Positions 35,355 to 43,079 of a stretch of DNA of 64,000 nucleotides are shown here, piece after piece. Source of the DNA: Verrucomicrobiota bacterium (GTDB lineage Bacteria > Verrucomicrobiota > Verrucomicrobiia > Limisphaerales > JAEYXS01). The stretch is from assembly GCA_023431185.1 (NCBI GenBank), contig JAEYXS010000003.1, forward strand, positions 1 to 64,000, given 5' to 3'. Every line of letters begins with the position of its first letter. Position 1 is the first letter of the stretch. Under the pieces are notes generated by a model. The model saw only the letters and a program-made list of their open reading frames with translations. It ran no database searches and was not told the DNA's origin. Made by a program: the position numbers and the translations under genes.

Positions 35355-35390
35355 AACGGCCGGACCAATCAAAGGTCCGGCCGTTTTCTT
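35355..35390 (+). terminator. Rho-independent terminator after the epimerase gene
   Basis: AACGGCCGGACC pairs with GGTCCGGCCGTT over an AATCAAA loop and is followed by TTCTTTT. It ends the unit beginning at 34460; the convergent pseudopilin gene ends at 35412. Confidence 0.9.
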
Positions 35391-35411
35391 TTGGGGCAGA
35401 ACTCGCTTGGC

Positions 35412-36170
35412 TTATTTCCAACTCAAAATATTATCCGCATTGACCCCTTCATCAGCCCGCTGCTCCGGGTCCGCCCGTCCATCCGGTCCAAAACTCCAGA
35501 TCATCACCGGACCGCGAAAGCTGTAATCACTGGCTCCTGTTCCAGAGAGGCTCCTCAAACGATTAAAACCGTTCGTCTTGCCCAACTCGACTTGAGAAAC
35601 CTTGCTTAGCGAATAAAAGGTATCCTGAGTCCAGCCATCGTCATTGCGGTCCATGCTGATGATGTAAGGATTGCCCCAAGGATCGCGATACACCCCATCC
35701 TGCGGGCCAAGGCCACGCTCACCATCGGCCACTGCTATTTTGGGATTAAGAAATTCTTTCTTCTGAGGATTGTGGATGTGCTGGGGATTGTAAGTGGTTT
35801 TATCCCTCGCCATCAGTATGGCCATGACCTCAGCATTGCTGGCCTGATAGCCATCGCCCGCATTAGTTATCGAGACGGATAGTTGAGGCTTAAGTCCGGT
35901 CGTCCCAAAGGTAAAATCAGATCGGGTATTACGCTGGGCTTCCGCAGACATGGGCAGGACACTGTAATTGGCTTTGTAAGCGACGATTGCCTTTTCGATG
36001 TCAGCCATCTCCATTTGGACGCGGATTGGATTCGGCCTTGGGCCTCTGCCCGTTACGGGAATAAGCAATCCAGCTAGAAATCCTACAAATACGATGACGA
36101 TGAGCAGTTGCCCTAAAGTCATCCCAGCTTGATGCTTTCTCCGTTGTCGAAATCCGGGCGAGCGGTTCAT
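35412..36170 (-). CDS. Type II secretion-like pseudopilin with atypical cleavage motif
   Basis: A 252-residue prepilin-like protein. AGMTLGQLLIVIVFVGFLAGLLIPV (near residues 15-40) is a prepilin-type leader and hydrophobic helix, but position +5, almost always Glu, is Gln here. The globular part has PWGNPYIISMDRNDDGW, as in GspG-type major pseudopilins, and ends with WSFGPDGRAD. Such proteins are numerous and usually orphan in this phylum. ATG 36170 has AGAGGA at 5 nt and is preferred to the one at 36176. No secretion machinery genes are near. Whether it is processed and assembled is uncertain. Confidence 0.8.
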   Translation of the reverse strand: MNRSPGFRQRRKHQAGMTLGQLLIVIVFVGFLAGLLIPVTGRGPRPNPIRVQMEMADIEKAIVAYKANYSVLPMSAEAQRNTRSDFTFGTTGLKPQLSVSITNAGDGYQASNAEVMAILMARDKTTYNPQHIHNPQKKEFLNPKIAVADGERGLGPQDGVYRDPWGNPYIISMDRNDDGWTQDTFYSLSKVSQVELGKTNGFNRLRSLSGTGASDYSFRGPVMIWSFGPDGRADPEQRADEGVNADNILSWK

Positions 36171-36263
36171 GTACATCCTCTATGGCGATTACGTCTGCTG
36201 GATGGATGCAGCCTACCACACACGCTTCCCAAACACAAACGGCCGGTGAACGTCACCCCACCC

Positions 36264-36968
36264 TCATTCATCATTCCCATTCAGCACCAGCATCCGTTGC
36301 TGCAATTCCTGCCGGAGCTGTTCGCGCTCCGCTTCACTCGCTTCGCGCGGGATCTGGATCGGCTCGCCAAACCGCACGGTGCATTGCCCGAACGGCAACG
36401 GCACTTGGAAACGATCCCAGCTCTTCATCCGGATCTTGAAGGTCAGGTGATACGACACCGGGATGATCGGCAACTCCGTCACCTGCGCTAGGCCGATGAT
36501 GCCTTCCTGCACTTGGTAGCAAGGCCCGCGCGGTCCATCCGGTGTGATGGCCAGGATGCAACCATCCTCTGCCGAGGAAACCATTTCGCGCAAAGCCTGT
36601 GGGCCGCGCCGACTCGAAGAGCCACGCACCGGTCGGGTGCCGAAGAGTTCCAGCACGCGAGCGAGCAAACCGCCATCTTTGCTGGCGCTGACCAGGGAGG
36701 CCAGTTCGCGACCCGTGTTCGGTCGCACATAGCGCTGATAGATCACCAAGGAGTAAGCCAGCCGGTTATGCCAAATGCTGTAGATGGCCTGGTTGTTACT
36801 GCCGGGTTTCATAAGGCCGGAATTATCCTCCCAGCGGAAGCGGGTGGTCGCCGCGACGAGTTGAGTCAGTCCGTAGATGAGACGTGCGGCCAACAAGCCG
36901 TGCCATTTCGGCTTTTGCGGCACGACTACACCGGAGGTGCGTGGTGGGATGGGTTTCGATTGGCTCAT
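36264..36968 (-). CDS. Lysophospholipid acyltransferase-like protein (DUF374)
   Basis: A 234-residue protein of the DUF374 branch of the LPLAT superfamily. IYSIWHNRLAYSLVIYQRYV near residue 62 carries the His of the catalytic H-x4-D motif in altered form. ASLVSASKDGGLLARVLELFG, RGSSSRRGPQALREMV and AITPDGPRGPCYQVQEG are the conserved acyl-acceptor and glycerophosphate-site segments. It would acylate a lipid or Kdo-lipid at the inner membrane. Its ATG overlaps the ruvA stop by 4 nt, so it is transcribed with ruvC-ruvA even though the pathways differ. Confidence 0.85.
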   Translation of the reverse strand: MSQSKPIPPRTSGVVVPQKPKWHGLLAARLIYGLTQLVAATTRFRWEDNSGLMKPGSNNQAIYSIWHNRLAYSLVIYQRYVRPNTGRELASLVSASKDGGLLARVLELFGTRPVRGSSSRRGPQALREMVSSAEDGCILAITPDGPRGPCYQVQEGIIGLAQVTELPIIPVSYHLTFKIRMKSWDRFQVPLPFGQCTVRFGEPIQIPREASEAEREQLRQELQQRMLVLNGNDE

Positions 36969-37573
36969 CCACCACCTTTTTTCAACGCGGCGCGCACCAG
37001 TTTCTCGGTCGTAGCGGTCTCGCCCAAGACGGCAGCCGCAGCGCGTACGGCGTCTTGCGCCTCGTTCAGTTTCATGCCCAGCGCCATGAGTGCCTGGATG
37101 GCATCGTTCAGCTTCACGTCTTCTGGCGACACGGCGCGGTTTGCGCTGCTGGCTTCAAACGCGGCGGCTGCGCCCACCTTGTCCTTCAATTCCACCACGA
37201 TGCGTTCCGCCGTCTTCTTGCCCACGCCGGAGATCTGCGAGAGTGCCTTCACATCGCCATTCGCCACTGCGCCGCGAAAGGCCACGATGTTGATGCCGCT
37301 CAAAATGTTTAGCGCGATCTTCGGCCCGATGCCGCTCACCGTGTTGATGAGCAGGCGGAACATGTCACGCTCCGCCAGGCTCATGAAGCCGTAGAGCACG
37401 TGGGCATCCTCGCGGATGGCGAGGTGCGTGAGGATGGTGACCTCGTGACCGGGTTGCGGGAGCTTGTCGAAGGAGGATACCGGGATCAGCACTTCGTAAC
37501 CCACGCCCTGCACCTCCACCACCGCATAGGTGGGTTGGGCTTCAACCAGTTTGCCTTTGAGAAAAGCGATCAT
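36965..37573 (-). CDS. ruvA: Holliday junction DNA-binding protein RuvA
   Basis: A 202-residue protein with the three RuvA domains. The N-terminal OB fold opens MIAFLKGKLVE and includes VQGVGYEVLIP. Tandem helix-hairpin-helix motifs follow (INTVSGIGPKIALNIL and LSQISGVGKKTAERIVVELKDK). The C-terminal domain that contacts RuvB is ALMALGMKLNEAQDAVRAA. It binds four-way junctions as a tetramer. It sits 23 nt after ruvC; ruvB is separate at 30542. Confidence 0.96.
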   Translation of the reverse strand: MIAFLKGKLVEAQPTYAVVEVQGVGYEVLIPVSSFDKLPQPGHEVTILTHLAIREDAHVLYGFMSLAERDMFRLLINTVSGIGPKIALNILSGINIVAFRGAVANGDVKALSQISGVGKKTAERIVVELKDKVGAAAAFEASSANRAVSPEDVKLNDAIQALMALGMKLNEAQDAVRAAAAVLGETATTEKLVRAALKKGGG

Positions 37574-37596
37574 GTTTCAAAAAATCATTCAGCACA

Positions 37597-38211
37597 TCAC
37601 ACCCGCTTCGGCGGGGTCAGGGAAAATCCGGTCTGCGTCTGCGCATAAGCCAGCGCGATGGCCAGCGCATCGGCAGCATCCGCATCGGGCGTTTCTTCCA
37701 GGTGCAACATCCGCTGCACCATCTTCGCCACCGCCAGTTTTTGCGCTGCACCGTAACCCACGATGGCCTGCTTCACCTTGCGCGGCGAGATCTCATAGAT
37801 ATCCAGCCCGGCTTCACCCACCACGCACAAGGCGGCTCCGCGTGCCTGTCCCATGATTAAGGCCGTCTGCAGATTCTGCGCGAAGAAGAGGCCCTCCACC
37901 GCGCACACCTCGGGCTTATGTGTTTGGATAACTTCGCGGATGCCCTGCGCGATCTTCGCCAGACAACGGGATTGTTCCCAGCCTGCCGGACATTTCAGGG
38001 TGCCATGCACCAATGTGCGCGGATACGGCTTGCCCAGTTCAATCACGGCGAAGCCCGTTCCCCGCAGCGAGGGGTCGATGCCCAGCAGCCGCTTGTGTGT
38101 GGACAAGGGCGCGGCATTCACCCCGCCACCCACCTCCACCGGCACAGGCTTGCGCTTGCCGGAGGTGACCCGCGCTTCCAGGTCCGCGAACTGTTTTGGG
38201 GAGATGCCCAC
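37597..38211 (-). CDS. ruvC: Crossover junction endodeoxyribonuclease RuvC
   Basis: A 204-residue Holliday-junction resolvase. RLLGIDPSLRGTGFAVI near residue 41 carries the first catalytic Asp. VEGLFFAQNLQTALIMGQARG carries the Glu, and DAADALAIALAYA near the end the last acidic pair, so the active site is complete. About 38 residues precede the usual start and include a Gly/Val/Pro-rich linker. The ATG at the RLLGIDPS core does not exist, so either the extension is real or an unusual start is used. It leads the ruvC-ruvA-acyltransferase unit. Confidence 0.93.
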   Translation of the reverse strand: MGISPKQFADLEARVTSGKRKPVPVEVGGGVNAAPLSTHKRLLGIDPSLRGTGFAVIELGKPYPRTLVHGTLKCPAGWEQSRCLAKIAQGIREVIQTHKPEVCAVEGLFFAQNLQTALIMGQARGAALCVVGEAGLDIYEISPRKVKQAIVGYGAAQKLAVAKMVQRMLHLEETPDADAADALAIALAYAQTQTGFSLTPPKRV

Positions 38212-38400
38212 GGCGCGGATAATGCCAAAGGCCCCGTTCGCCTGTCACGCTTTCCATCACGGGCGATGCTCTCCGCGAGCAGTGGCGGATGGCCCCAGTA
38301 CGGGCAAGCGTCCCGCCTAACTTTGCTAAATGTATCCCTTAGCCCGCTCACGTAGCCCGCTGGATGGCTTTTTGATCCTCGGATTTGACACCCTGTCCCC

Positions 38401-38928
38401 ATGCGAATCGACAGCCGCAATCGACCGGTCGGAGACGAGACAAACAAGATCATCTGCACCCCTTCCCCGCTGGGCATGATTGTCCTGTATGACCGGCCTG
38501 TGGTTTTTGAGCGCGCACGGCAATTGCTCGCTGGTCTTTCCCGTACTCTGGTCGCCAGCCGGCCCCTCCAGTTGGAAGCTTGGCAATTTGACCGTCTGCA
38601 GGAGGAAGCCCCGGTCAGCCGACTGCGCAAGGCCATGCGGAACTCCGAGATGATTGTGGTGGCGGCCAGTGCTTCCCGGCCTTTGCCTGAGTTGGTGGAG
38701 ATTGAGATCCGGCTCTGGCTGGAACTGACGAAAAGCAGCAGCCGCGCCCTGCTCGCCTTTCTGGAAGGGGCCTCACCAGAAGCCCGCCGTCCCGGATTGC
38801 CCTTTGACCGGCTGCAAACCGTGGCCAGTGCGCATGAGGCCGACTTTTTTGTTCACATCGGTGACCCGGCTCCGCATGCTGCCTGGCCCTGTTTGCCCCT
38901 AGATAATGAAGCCGGGCTTCAACACTGA
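38401..38928 (+). CDS. Hypothetical protein, 175 residues
   Basis: I do not recognise this protein. It is a soluble, alpha/beta-looking product: GMIVLYDRPVVFERARQLLAGL, SEMIVVAASASRPLPELVEIEI and a centre with RALLAFLEGASPEARRPGLP, ending with ADFFVHIGDPAP. Alternating hydrophobic strands and helices suggest a Rossmann-like or receiver-like fold, but no catalytic motif stands out. It has no signal peptide and no membrane segment. It is divergent from ruvC across about 190 nt and convergent with the EF-hand-like gene. Coding is supported by an uninterrupted frame with no competing longer frame. Confidence 0.6.
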   Translation: MRIDSRNRPVGDETNKIICTPSPLGMIVLYDRPVVFERARQLLAGLSRTLVASRPLQLEAWQFDRLQEEAPVSRLRKAMRNSEMIVVAASASRPLPELVEIEIRLWLELTKSSSRALLAFLEGASPEARRPGLPFDRLQTVASAHEADFFVHIGDPAPHAAWPCLPLDNEAGLQH

Positions 38929-38958
38929 ACCGGTCTGGCCCGGCTGACCAGGCCAGGC

Positions 38959-39309
38959 TCAATGCCGTGGGACAGTTTCCTTGATGCTCTCCAGACCCGT
39001 AGCCAAGCCATTGGTCAACTGCCGGTAGCGCACATCAAAGGTGCCGTCGAAATTGGCATCCTTAAGGATGATGAATTCACCGGGCACCTTCCCCGGCCGC
39101 TTTTCCTGGTCAATGTAGCCATCGCCATTCTCATCCAGCCGCACCACGCCATCGCGCTCCCAGATCTTCTGGCGCGCCTGCTTGCTGGTCAGGTCCCACC
39201 GCCGCCAGTGTTCCCAAGCCAGCAGGAGTACGATGACCGTCGCGATCACCATGGCCCAGCGTTGCCATTCCTCGCGTTGCCGCCACCATTTCTGGATGGC
39301 CTGCACCAT
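38959..39309 (-). CDS. Small membrane-anchored protein with EF-hand-like Ca-binding loops
   Basis: A 116-residue protein from ATG 39307-39309. One membrane helix (WAMVIATVIVLLLAWEHW) is followed by two short acidic loops: LDENGDGYIDQE matches an EF-hand loop, with D, N, D, Y and E at the ligand positions, and KDANFDGTFDVRY is a second, partial one. The D-x-[DN]-x-D-G layout supports calcium or another divalent cation. There is no other domain, so it may be a sensor or stability element on the outer face of the inner membrane. It follows the radical SAM gene with a 43-nt gap on the same strand. Confidence 0.65.
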   Translation of the reverse strand: MVQAIQKWWRQREEWQRWAMVIATVIVLLLAWEHWRRWDLTSKQARQKIWERDGVVRLDENGDGYIDQEKRPGKVPGEFIILKDANFDGTFDVRYRQLTNGLATGLESIKETVPRH

Positions 39310-39352
39310 CAGGCGCCCACGGGCAGTTTCAGGAGTGGACGAAGTCACAACA

Positions 39353-40231
39353 TCAATCAAAGGCCGCCACATTCAAACCCGTCTGCGCCCGGATGCTGGC
39401 CGCCAGCAGATCGAGTTCTTCGGACGTGAGACGGCTGGCATAGCTTTCGGTCGTGGGCCTCGCCAGTGTGTAAGCATGCACCTCGCGGACCTGTCCACCT
39501 GCAGCGAGGATGTCTTTCAGCCGCGCACAATAAGCCGCGAGTTCGGCCTCGGGTATCAGGGCGCCGTGCAATTTTAAAAACAGGCTCTGGATCACCACTG
39601 GCCGCACCTGCGCGGTCGCCGTGATGTTCTTGAGGATGCGTTCGAAGAAGATGTGCGAGCGGTTCACCTGCTGGTAATAGGCTTCCGTCCCGGCATCCAG
39701 CTTGGCCCAGACTTCGCCGTTGTGCCCGTCCATGATGTCCAGCCCGGCTTTCACATCGGTCTTGTCCAGCCCGGCCGCATCCGTGATGAGCACGATCTTG
39801 GTGCGCTCCAGTCCTTCGGCCTTTTTCACCTCGGCCACGGCAGCGACGCATTCGGAGAAGTTCGCGATCATGGTCGGCTCACCGTCCCCGCTGAAGGCGA
39901 TGTCTTTGATGTCACGCGTGAGCCACGGCACTTCATCGAACTTCGGCTCCTTGGCCAGTCCGCCGTCCTTGGCGAAGCGGATCATCGCCACCAACTCGTC
40001 CTTCATCTGTTCCAGGTCCACCCGCGAGACGAGCCCGGGCACGCGCCGGTCCACCTCGCAATAGACGCAGTCGAAATTGCAGACCTTGTCCGGATTCAGG
40101 TTGATGCCGATGGAGAGGCCCCGGGAACGGCGAGAGATGACCGGATAGACAAAGGTGAAATCCGCGAAATGCCGTGAGTGATCTTGCACGGCAGCCCACG
40201 AACTCCGGATATGAATCGGCGCTTCAGCCAC
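39353..40231 (-). CDS. Radical SAM protein (COG0731-like)
   Basis: A 292-residue radical SAM protein. VCNFDCVYCEVDRR near residue 55 carries the C-x3-C-x2-C motif that binds the catalytic [4Fe-4S] cluster. GDGEPTMIANFSEC corresponds to the SAM-binding GGEP motif. KIVLITDAAGLDKTDV and GHNGEVWAKLDAGTEAYYQ match the group of small enzymes distantly related to wyosine biosynthesis (COG0731). The reaction is unknown. ATG 40231 gives a start just ahead of the strand PIHIRSSWAAVQDHSRHF. It is divergent from the phosphodiesterase gene. Confidence 0.88.
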   Translation of the reverse strand: MAEAPIHIRSSWAAVQDHSRHFADFTFVYPVISRRSRGLSIGINLNPDKVCNFDCVYCEVDRRVPGLVSRVDLEQMKDELVAMIRFAKDGGLAKEPKFDEVPWLTRDIKDIAFSGDGEPTMIANFSECVAAVAEVKKAEGLERTKIVLITDAAGLDKTDVKAGLDIMDGHNGEVWAKLDAGTEAYYQQVNRSHIFFERILKNITATAQVRPVVIQSLFLKLHGALIPEAELAAYCARLKDILAAGGQVREVHAYTLARPTTESYASRLTSEELDLLAASIRAQTGLNVAAFD

Positions 40232-40352
40232 GGCGGCAGTGTAGTGGGTGGCGGCAGCGAGCGCAATGTACCTGCTTTGTGCCAGAAAACGAAACCTTCG
40301 CAGAACCGCGCTTGCCCTGAATAAAACTGTGCGGTTGGATAGTCTCTATCCT

Positions 40353-41705
40353 ATGCGTTTACGATTTCTAACTGCCCTGCTGCTGGCCGCGTTCACTTTT
40401 GCATCCAACTGCCACGCGGCCCCGGCCAAAGACCAGCACGTCATCGTCATCAGCGTGGACGGGTTTCCGCATTGGATGTGGCAGGATTCCAAGCTGGCCA
40501 TGCCCGCTCTGCGCAAACTGGCCGTCGAAGGCGTCAGCGCGCCGATGAAAGTCTCCAACCCCTCCGTCACTTGGATCAATCATACCACCCTCGTCACTGG
40601 TGTGGAACCCGCCAAGCACGGCGTGATGTATAACGGCCTGCTGACCTTTCCCGCCAATGCCCAGCCGCCCAAGATCGAGCAATGGCGCGACAAGGGCGAG
40701 ATCGTCCGCGTGCCCACCATCTATGATTTCGCCTTCAATGCCGGGATCACCACCGCGCATGTGGATTGGATTCCCACGACCAATTCCGGCACGTTCACTT
40801 GGGAATTTCCCGAAGTGCCCAACCCGCAGGGCAAAGTGGAACAGGAGATGGTGAAGGCCGGGCTCATCACGGAAGAGGAACTGAAAGTTTTCAACAAATC
40901 CAATCCCACCTGGCGCGACCTCATGTGGACGCGGGCCGCCGTGCATATCCTGGAGAAACACAAACCGAACCTCCTCTACTTCCATCTGCTCAATACGGAC
41001 GCAAACAATCACAAGTTCGGTCCTGGCTCCTGGGCCAGCCACACGGCGTACGCTTATGCGGACAGTTGCATCCAGCAACTGCTCGACGCGCTGGACCGCG
41101 CCAAACTGCGCGATAAGACCACCATCCTCATCGTCACCGACCACGGCTTTAAGACGGCGCAGAAGCTCATCCGTCCGAACGTGGTGCTGCGCCAGAGCGG
41201 CCTCATCCAGGCCGCCGGTCCCAGCATCAAGAGCTGCGATGGCTACGTGATGGCCTCGGGCGGAATCGCCCTGTTCTACGCGGTGAATACCGCGAACAAG
41301 TCCGAGACGATCGCCAAGGCCAAACCTTTGCTGGCTGGCTTGGAAGGCGTCGCCGAACTCGTGGAACCGAAAGATTATGCCAAGTACGGCATCGCCACTC
41401 CGGAAGCGAATAACCAATCACCCCATCTCCTCCTCTTCGCGAAATCGGGTTATGCCTTCAACGCCTCCCACGTCCTCGATACGCCCATCACCGAAGTGAC
41501 CTCGGACGCCTATCCCGGCCATCACGGCTATCTCAATACCGATCCGCAACTGGACGGCGTATTCATCATCTCTGGTGCGGCCGTCAAACGTGGTGCGAAG
41601 CTGGAGAAGATCGCGAACCTGGATGTGGCCCCCACGGTGGCAGAAATACTGGGCATCAAGCTGCCCAACGTGGATGGCCGCGTGCTGAAAGAAGTGTTGA
41701 AATAG
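40353..41705 (+). CDS. Secreted alkaline-phosphatase-superfamily phosphodiesterase (NPP-like)
   Basis: A 450-residue exported protein. The start at 40353 gives a signal sequence (LRFLTALLLAAFTFASNCHAA). HVIVISVDGFPHWMW supplies the first metal Asp. NPSVTWINHTTLVTG is the nucleophile motif of nucleotide pyrophosphatase/phosphodiesterases, with the Thr of TWIN. TILIVTDHGFKTAQ and PGHHGYLN carry further Asp and His metal ligands. It probably releases phosphate or nucleoside monophosphate from diesters outside the cell. It is a single gene, convergent with the LemA pair. Confidence 0.9.
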   Translation: MRLRFLTALLLAAFTFASNCHAAPAKDQHVIVISVDGFPHWMWQDSKLAMPALRKLAVEGVSAPMKVSNPSVTWINHTTLVTGVEPAKHGVMYNGLLTFPANAQPPKIEQWRDKGEIVRVPTIYDFAFNAGITTAHVDWIPTTNSGTFTWEFPEVPNPQGKVEQEMVKAGLITEEELKVFNKSNPTWRDLMWTRAAVHILEKHKPNLLYFHLLNTDANNHKFGPGSWASHTAYAYADSCIQQLLDALDRAKLRDKTTILIVTDHGFKTAQKLIRPNVVLRQSGLIQAAGPSIKSCDGYVMASGGIALFYAVNTANKSETIAKAKPLLAGLEGVAELVEPKDYAKYGIATPEANNQSPHLLLFAKSGYAFNASHVLDTPITEVTSDAYPGHHGYLNTDPQLDGVFIISGAAVKRGAKLEKIANLDVAPTVAEILGIKLPNVDGRVLKEVLK

Positions 41706-41722
41706 TCCCTGGCGCGGACACA

Positions 41723-42274
41723 TCAGAACTGCGCCGAAGGCACCTGGTCTCGCAACGCTGAATCCACATTGAAATAGTCCATCGGTGTGAAATTGAACGC
41801 ACTAGCGATGAGGCTGCTGGGGAACATCTCACACTTGTTCCGGTAGTCCCGCACATTCCCGTTGTAGAAACGCCGGGCCGCTTGGATGCGGTCCTCGGTA
41901 TTGATCAGCTCCTGCTGCAATTTGAGGAAATTCTGGTCCACCTTCAGTTGTGGATAATTCTCCACCACCGCCAGCAGGCGCTGCAGTCCGCCCACCAGTT
42001 CTTTTTCATCTTCTTGCCGGTGAGCTTGCCCGCCAGATGCACAGCGGTTGCGCAGTTCGATCACCTTCTCCAGCACTTCTTTCTCATGCGCGGCATAGCC
42101 TTTGACGGTGGCGACCAGATTGGGGATGAGATCATAGCGCCGGTTCAGTTCCGTATCGATGTTCGCCCAAGCATCCCGGATGTGATTGCGCAAGGCGACG
42201 AGACCGTTGTATTGCACGACCACATACAGCAGCGGCAACAGGACAATGGCGGCGAGAATGATTAGGGCAGGCAT
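41723..42274 (-). CDS. lemA: LemA family protein
   Basis: A 183-residue protein. The start at 42274 places the N-terminal membrane helix (ALIILAAIVLLPLLYVVVQYNGLV) first. LRNHIRDAWANIDTELNRRYDLIPNLVATVKGYAAHEKEVL-like sequence is the LemA signature with N-I-x-x-x-L-x-R-R-x-x-L-I-P. QELINTEDRIQAARRFYN and FNFTPMDYFNVD complete it. The family is widespread and of unclear function, often beside membrane proteins. It follows its unknown partner with a 2-nt gap. The upstream frame to 42457 overlaps the partner gene and is discarded. Confidence 0.93.
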   Translation of the reverse strand: MPALIILAAIVLLPLLYVVVQYNGLVALRNHIRDAWANIDTELNRRYDLIPNLVATVKGYAAHEKEVLEKVIELRNRCASGGQAHRQEDEKELVGGLQRLLAVVENYPQLKVDQNFLKLQQELINTEDRIQAARRFYNGNVRDYRNKCEMFPSSLIASAFNFTPMDYFNVDSALRDQVPSAQF

Positions 42275-42276
42275 AG

Positions 42277-42948
42277 TCAGCGGTTGGCAAAGAGGTATTC
42301 GGGTAGCAAAGAACGCAGCATCAGGAGACGTTGCAAGTTGCCAGGCACTTGTTCCGGCTCGAGGCATCGTGAGAATGCCAGGGCCAGCACCGGGCCTTCG
42401 ATCTCCACGACCAGGTCGGGATTGGCGAGCAGGTACTCCATCGTCCGCGCATGACACACATCATACGCAAATTTCTTGTCCGCTGACCGCACGCAGAACT
42501 GCCGCGAGAATTCGTGCGATTCGAAATCGATATCATCGTAGCCGAACGTCTGCGCGATCTTGGACAGAAAGCCCTCGGGACCGATGGTCAGCTCCGAGAA
42601 CTGCCGTCCCATCATGAGCATAAAGAAAGAGAAGTGGTGATGATGCGTCCGGCGGTTGCCTTTGTTGTCGCGGGAATAGGTTTCGTAATGGTAATCGAAG
42701 ATCTTCACCGTATGCCCCTGATATTCCCCGGAGAGAACGTTGTACGCATACCGGTTGGAGCCCTGCGCCAGCTTGTTGAGAAAGGAGAACTGGTCCGCAA
42801 TCCCGTGATCGCGCTCCGCCGAAAAGCGCAAGCCCAGTTGCGCGGCCAACTGTTCAAAGGCCTCGCGCCGTTTCTTCGCGGCGATGCCGCTCAGGATGGC
42901 GGCTCCGATGACAAAACCGATGACGAGAACGACGAAAAGTATTTCCAT
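42277..42948 (-). CDS. Membrane-anchored protein of unknown function, LemA partner
   Basis: A 223-residue protein with one N-terminal membrane helix (ILFVVLVIGFVIGAAILSGIAA) and a cytoplasmic or periplasmic domain. That domain includes LAAQLGLRFSAERDH, VKIFDYHYETYSRDNKGNRRTHHHHFSF and FGYDDIDFESHEFSRQF. The pattern of a short GxxFS start, a DYHY strand and a late FESxEFSRxFxV strand resembles DUF3137-like proteins encoded beside LemA genes. I cannot name a function. It probably makes a membrane complex with LemA, inferred from the tight gene coupling. Confidence 0.65.
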   Translation of the reverse strand: MEILFVVLVIGFVIGAAILSGIAAKKRREAFEQLAAQLGLRFSAERDHGIADQFSFLNKLAQGSNRYAYNVLSGEYQGHTVKIFDYHYETYSRDNKGNRRTHHHHFSFFMLMMGRQFSELTIGPEGFLSKIAQTFGYDDIDFESHEFSRQFCVRSADKKFAYDVCHARTMEYLLANPDLVVEIEGPVLALAFSRCLEPEQVPGNLQRLLMLRSLLPEYLFANR

Positions 42949-43079
42949 GATTCCTTATTTTGACAGGGAAAGCTCACCATGCGGCGGCAAGGGAGGCGAG
43001 TAGAATATGCCCCGACATTTGTAGTGATTGCCTGAAGGGACAGATGACAAGTGACGTCGAATGCGGTAAACCAGTTCCC

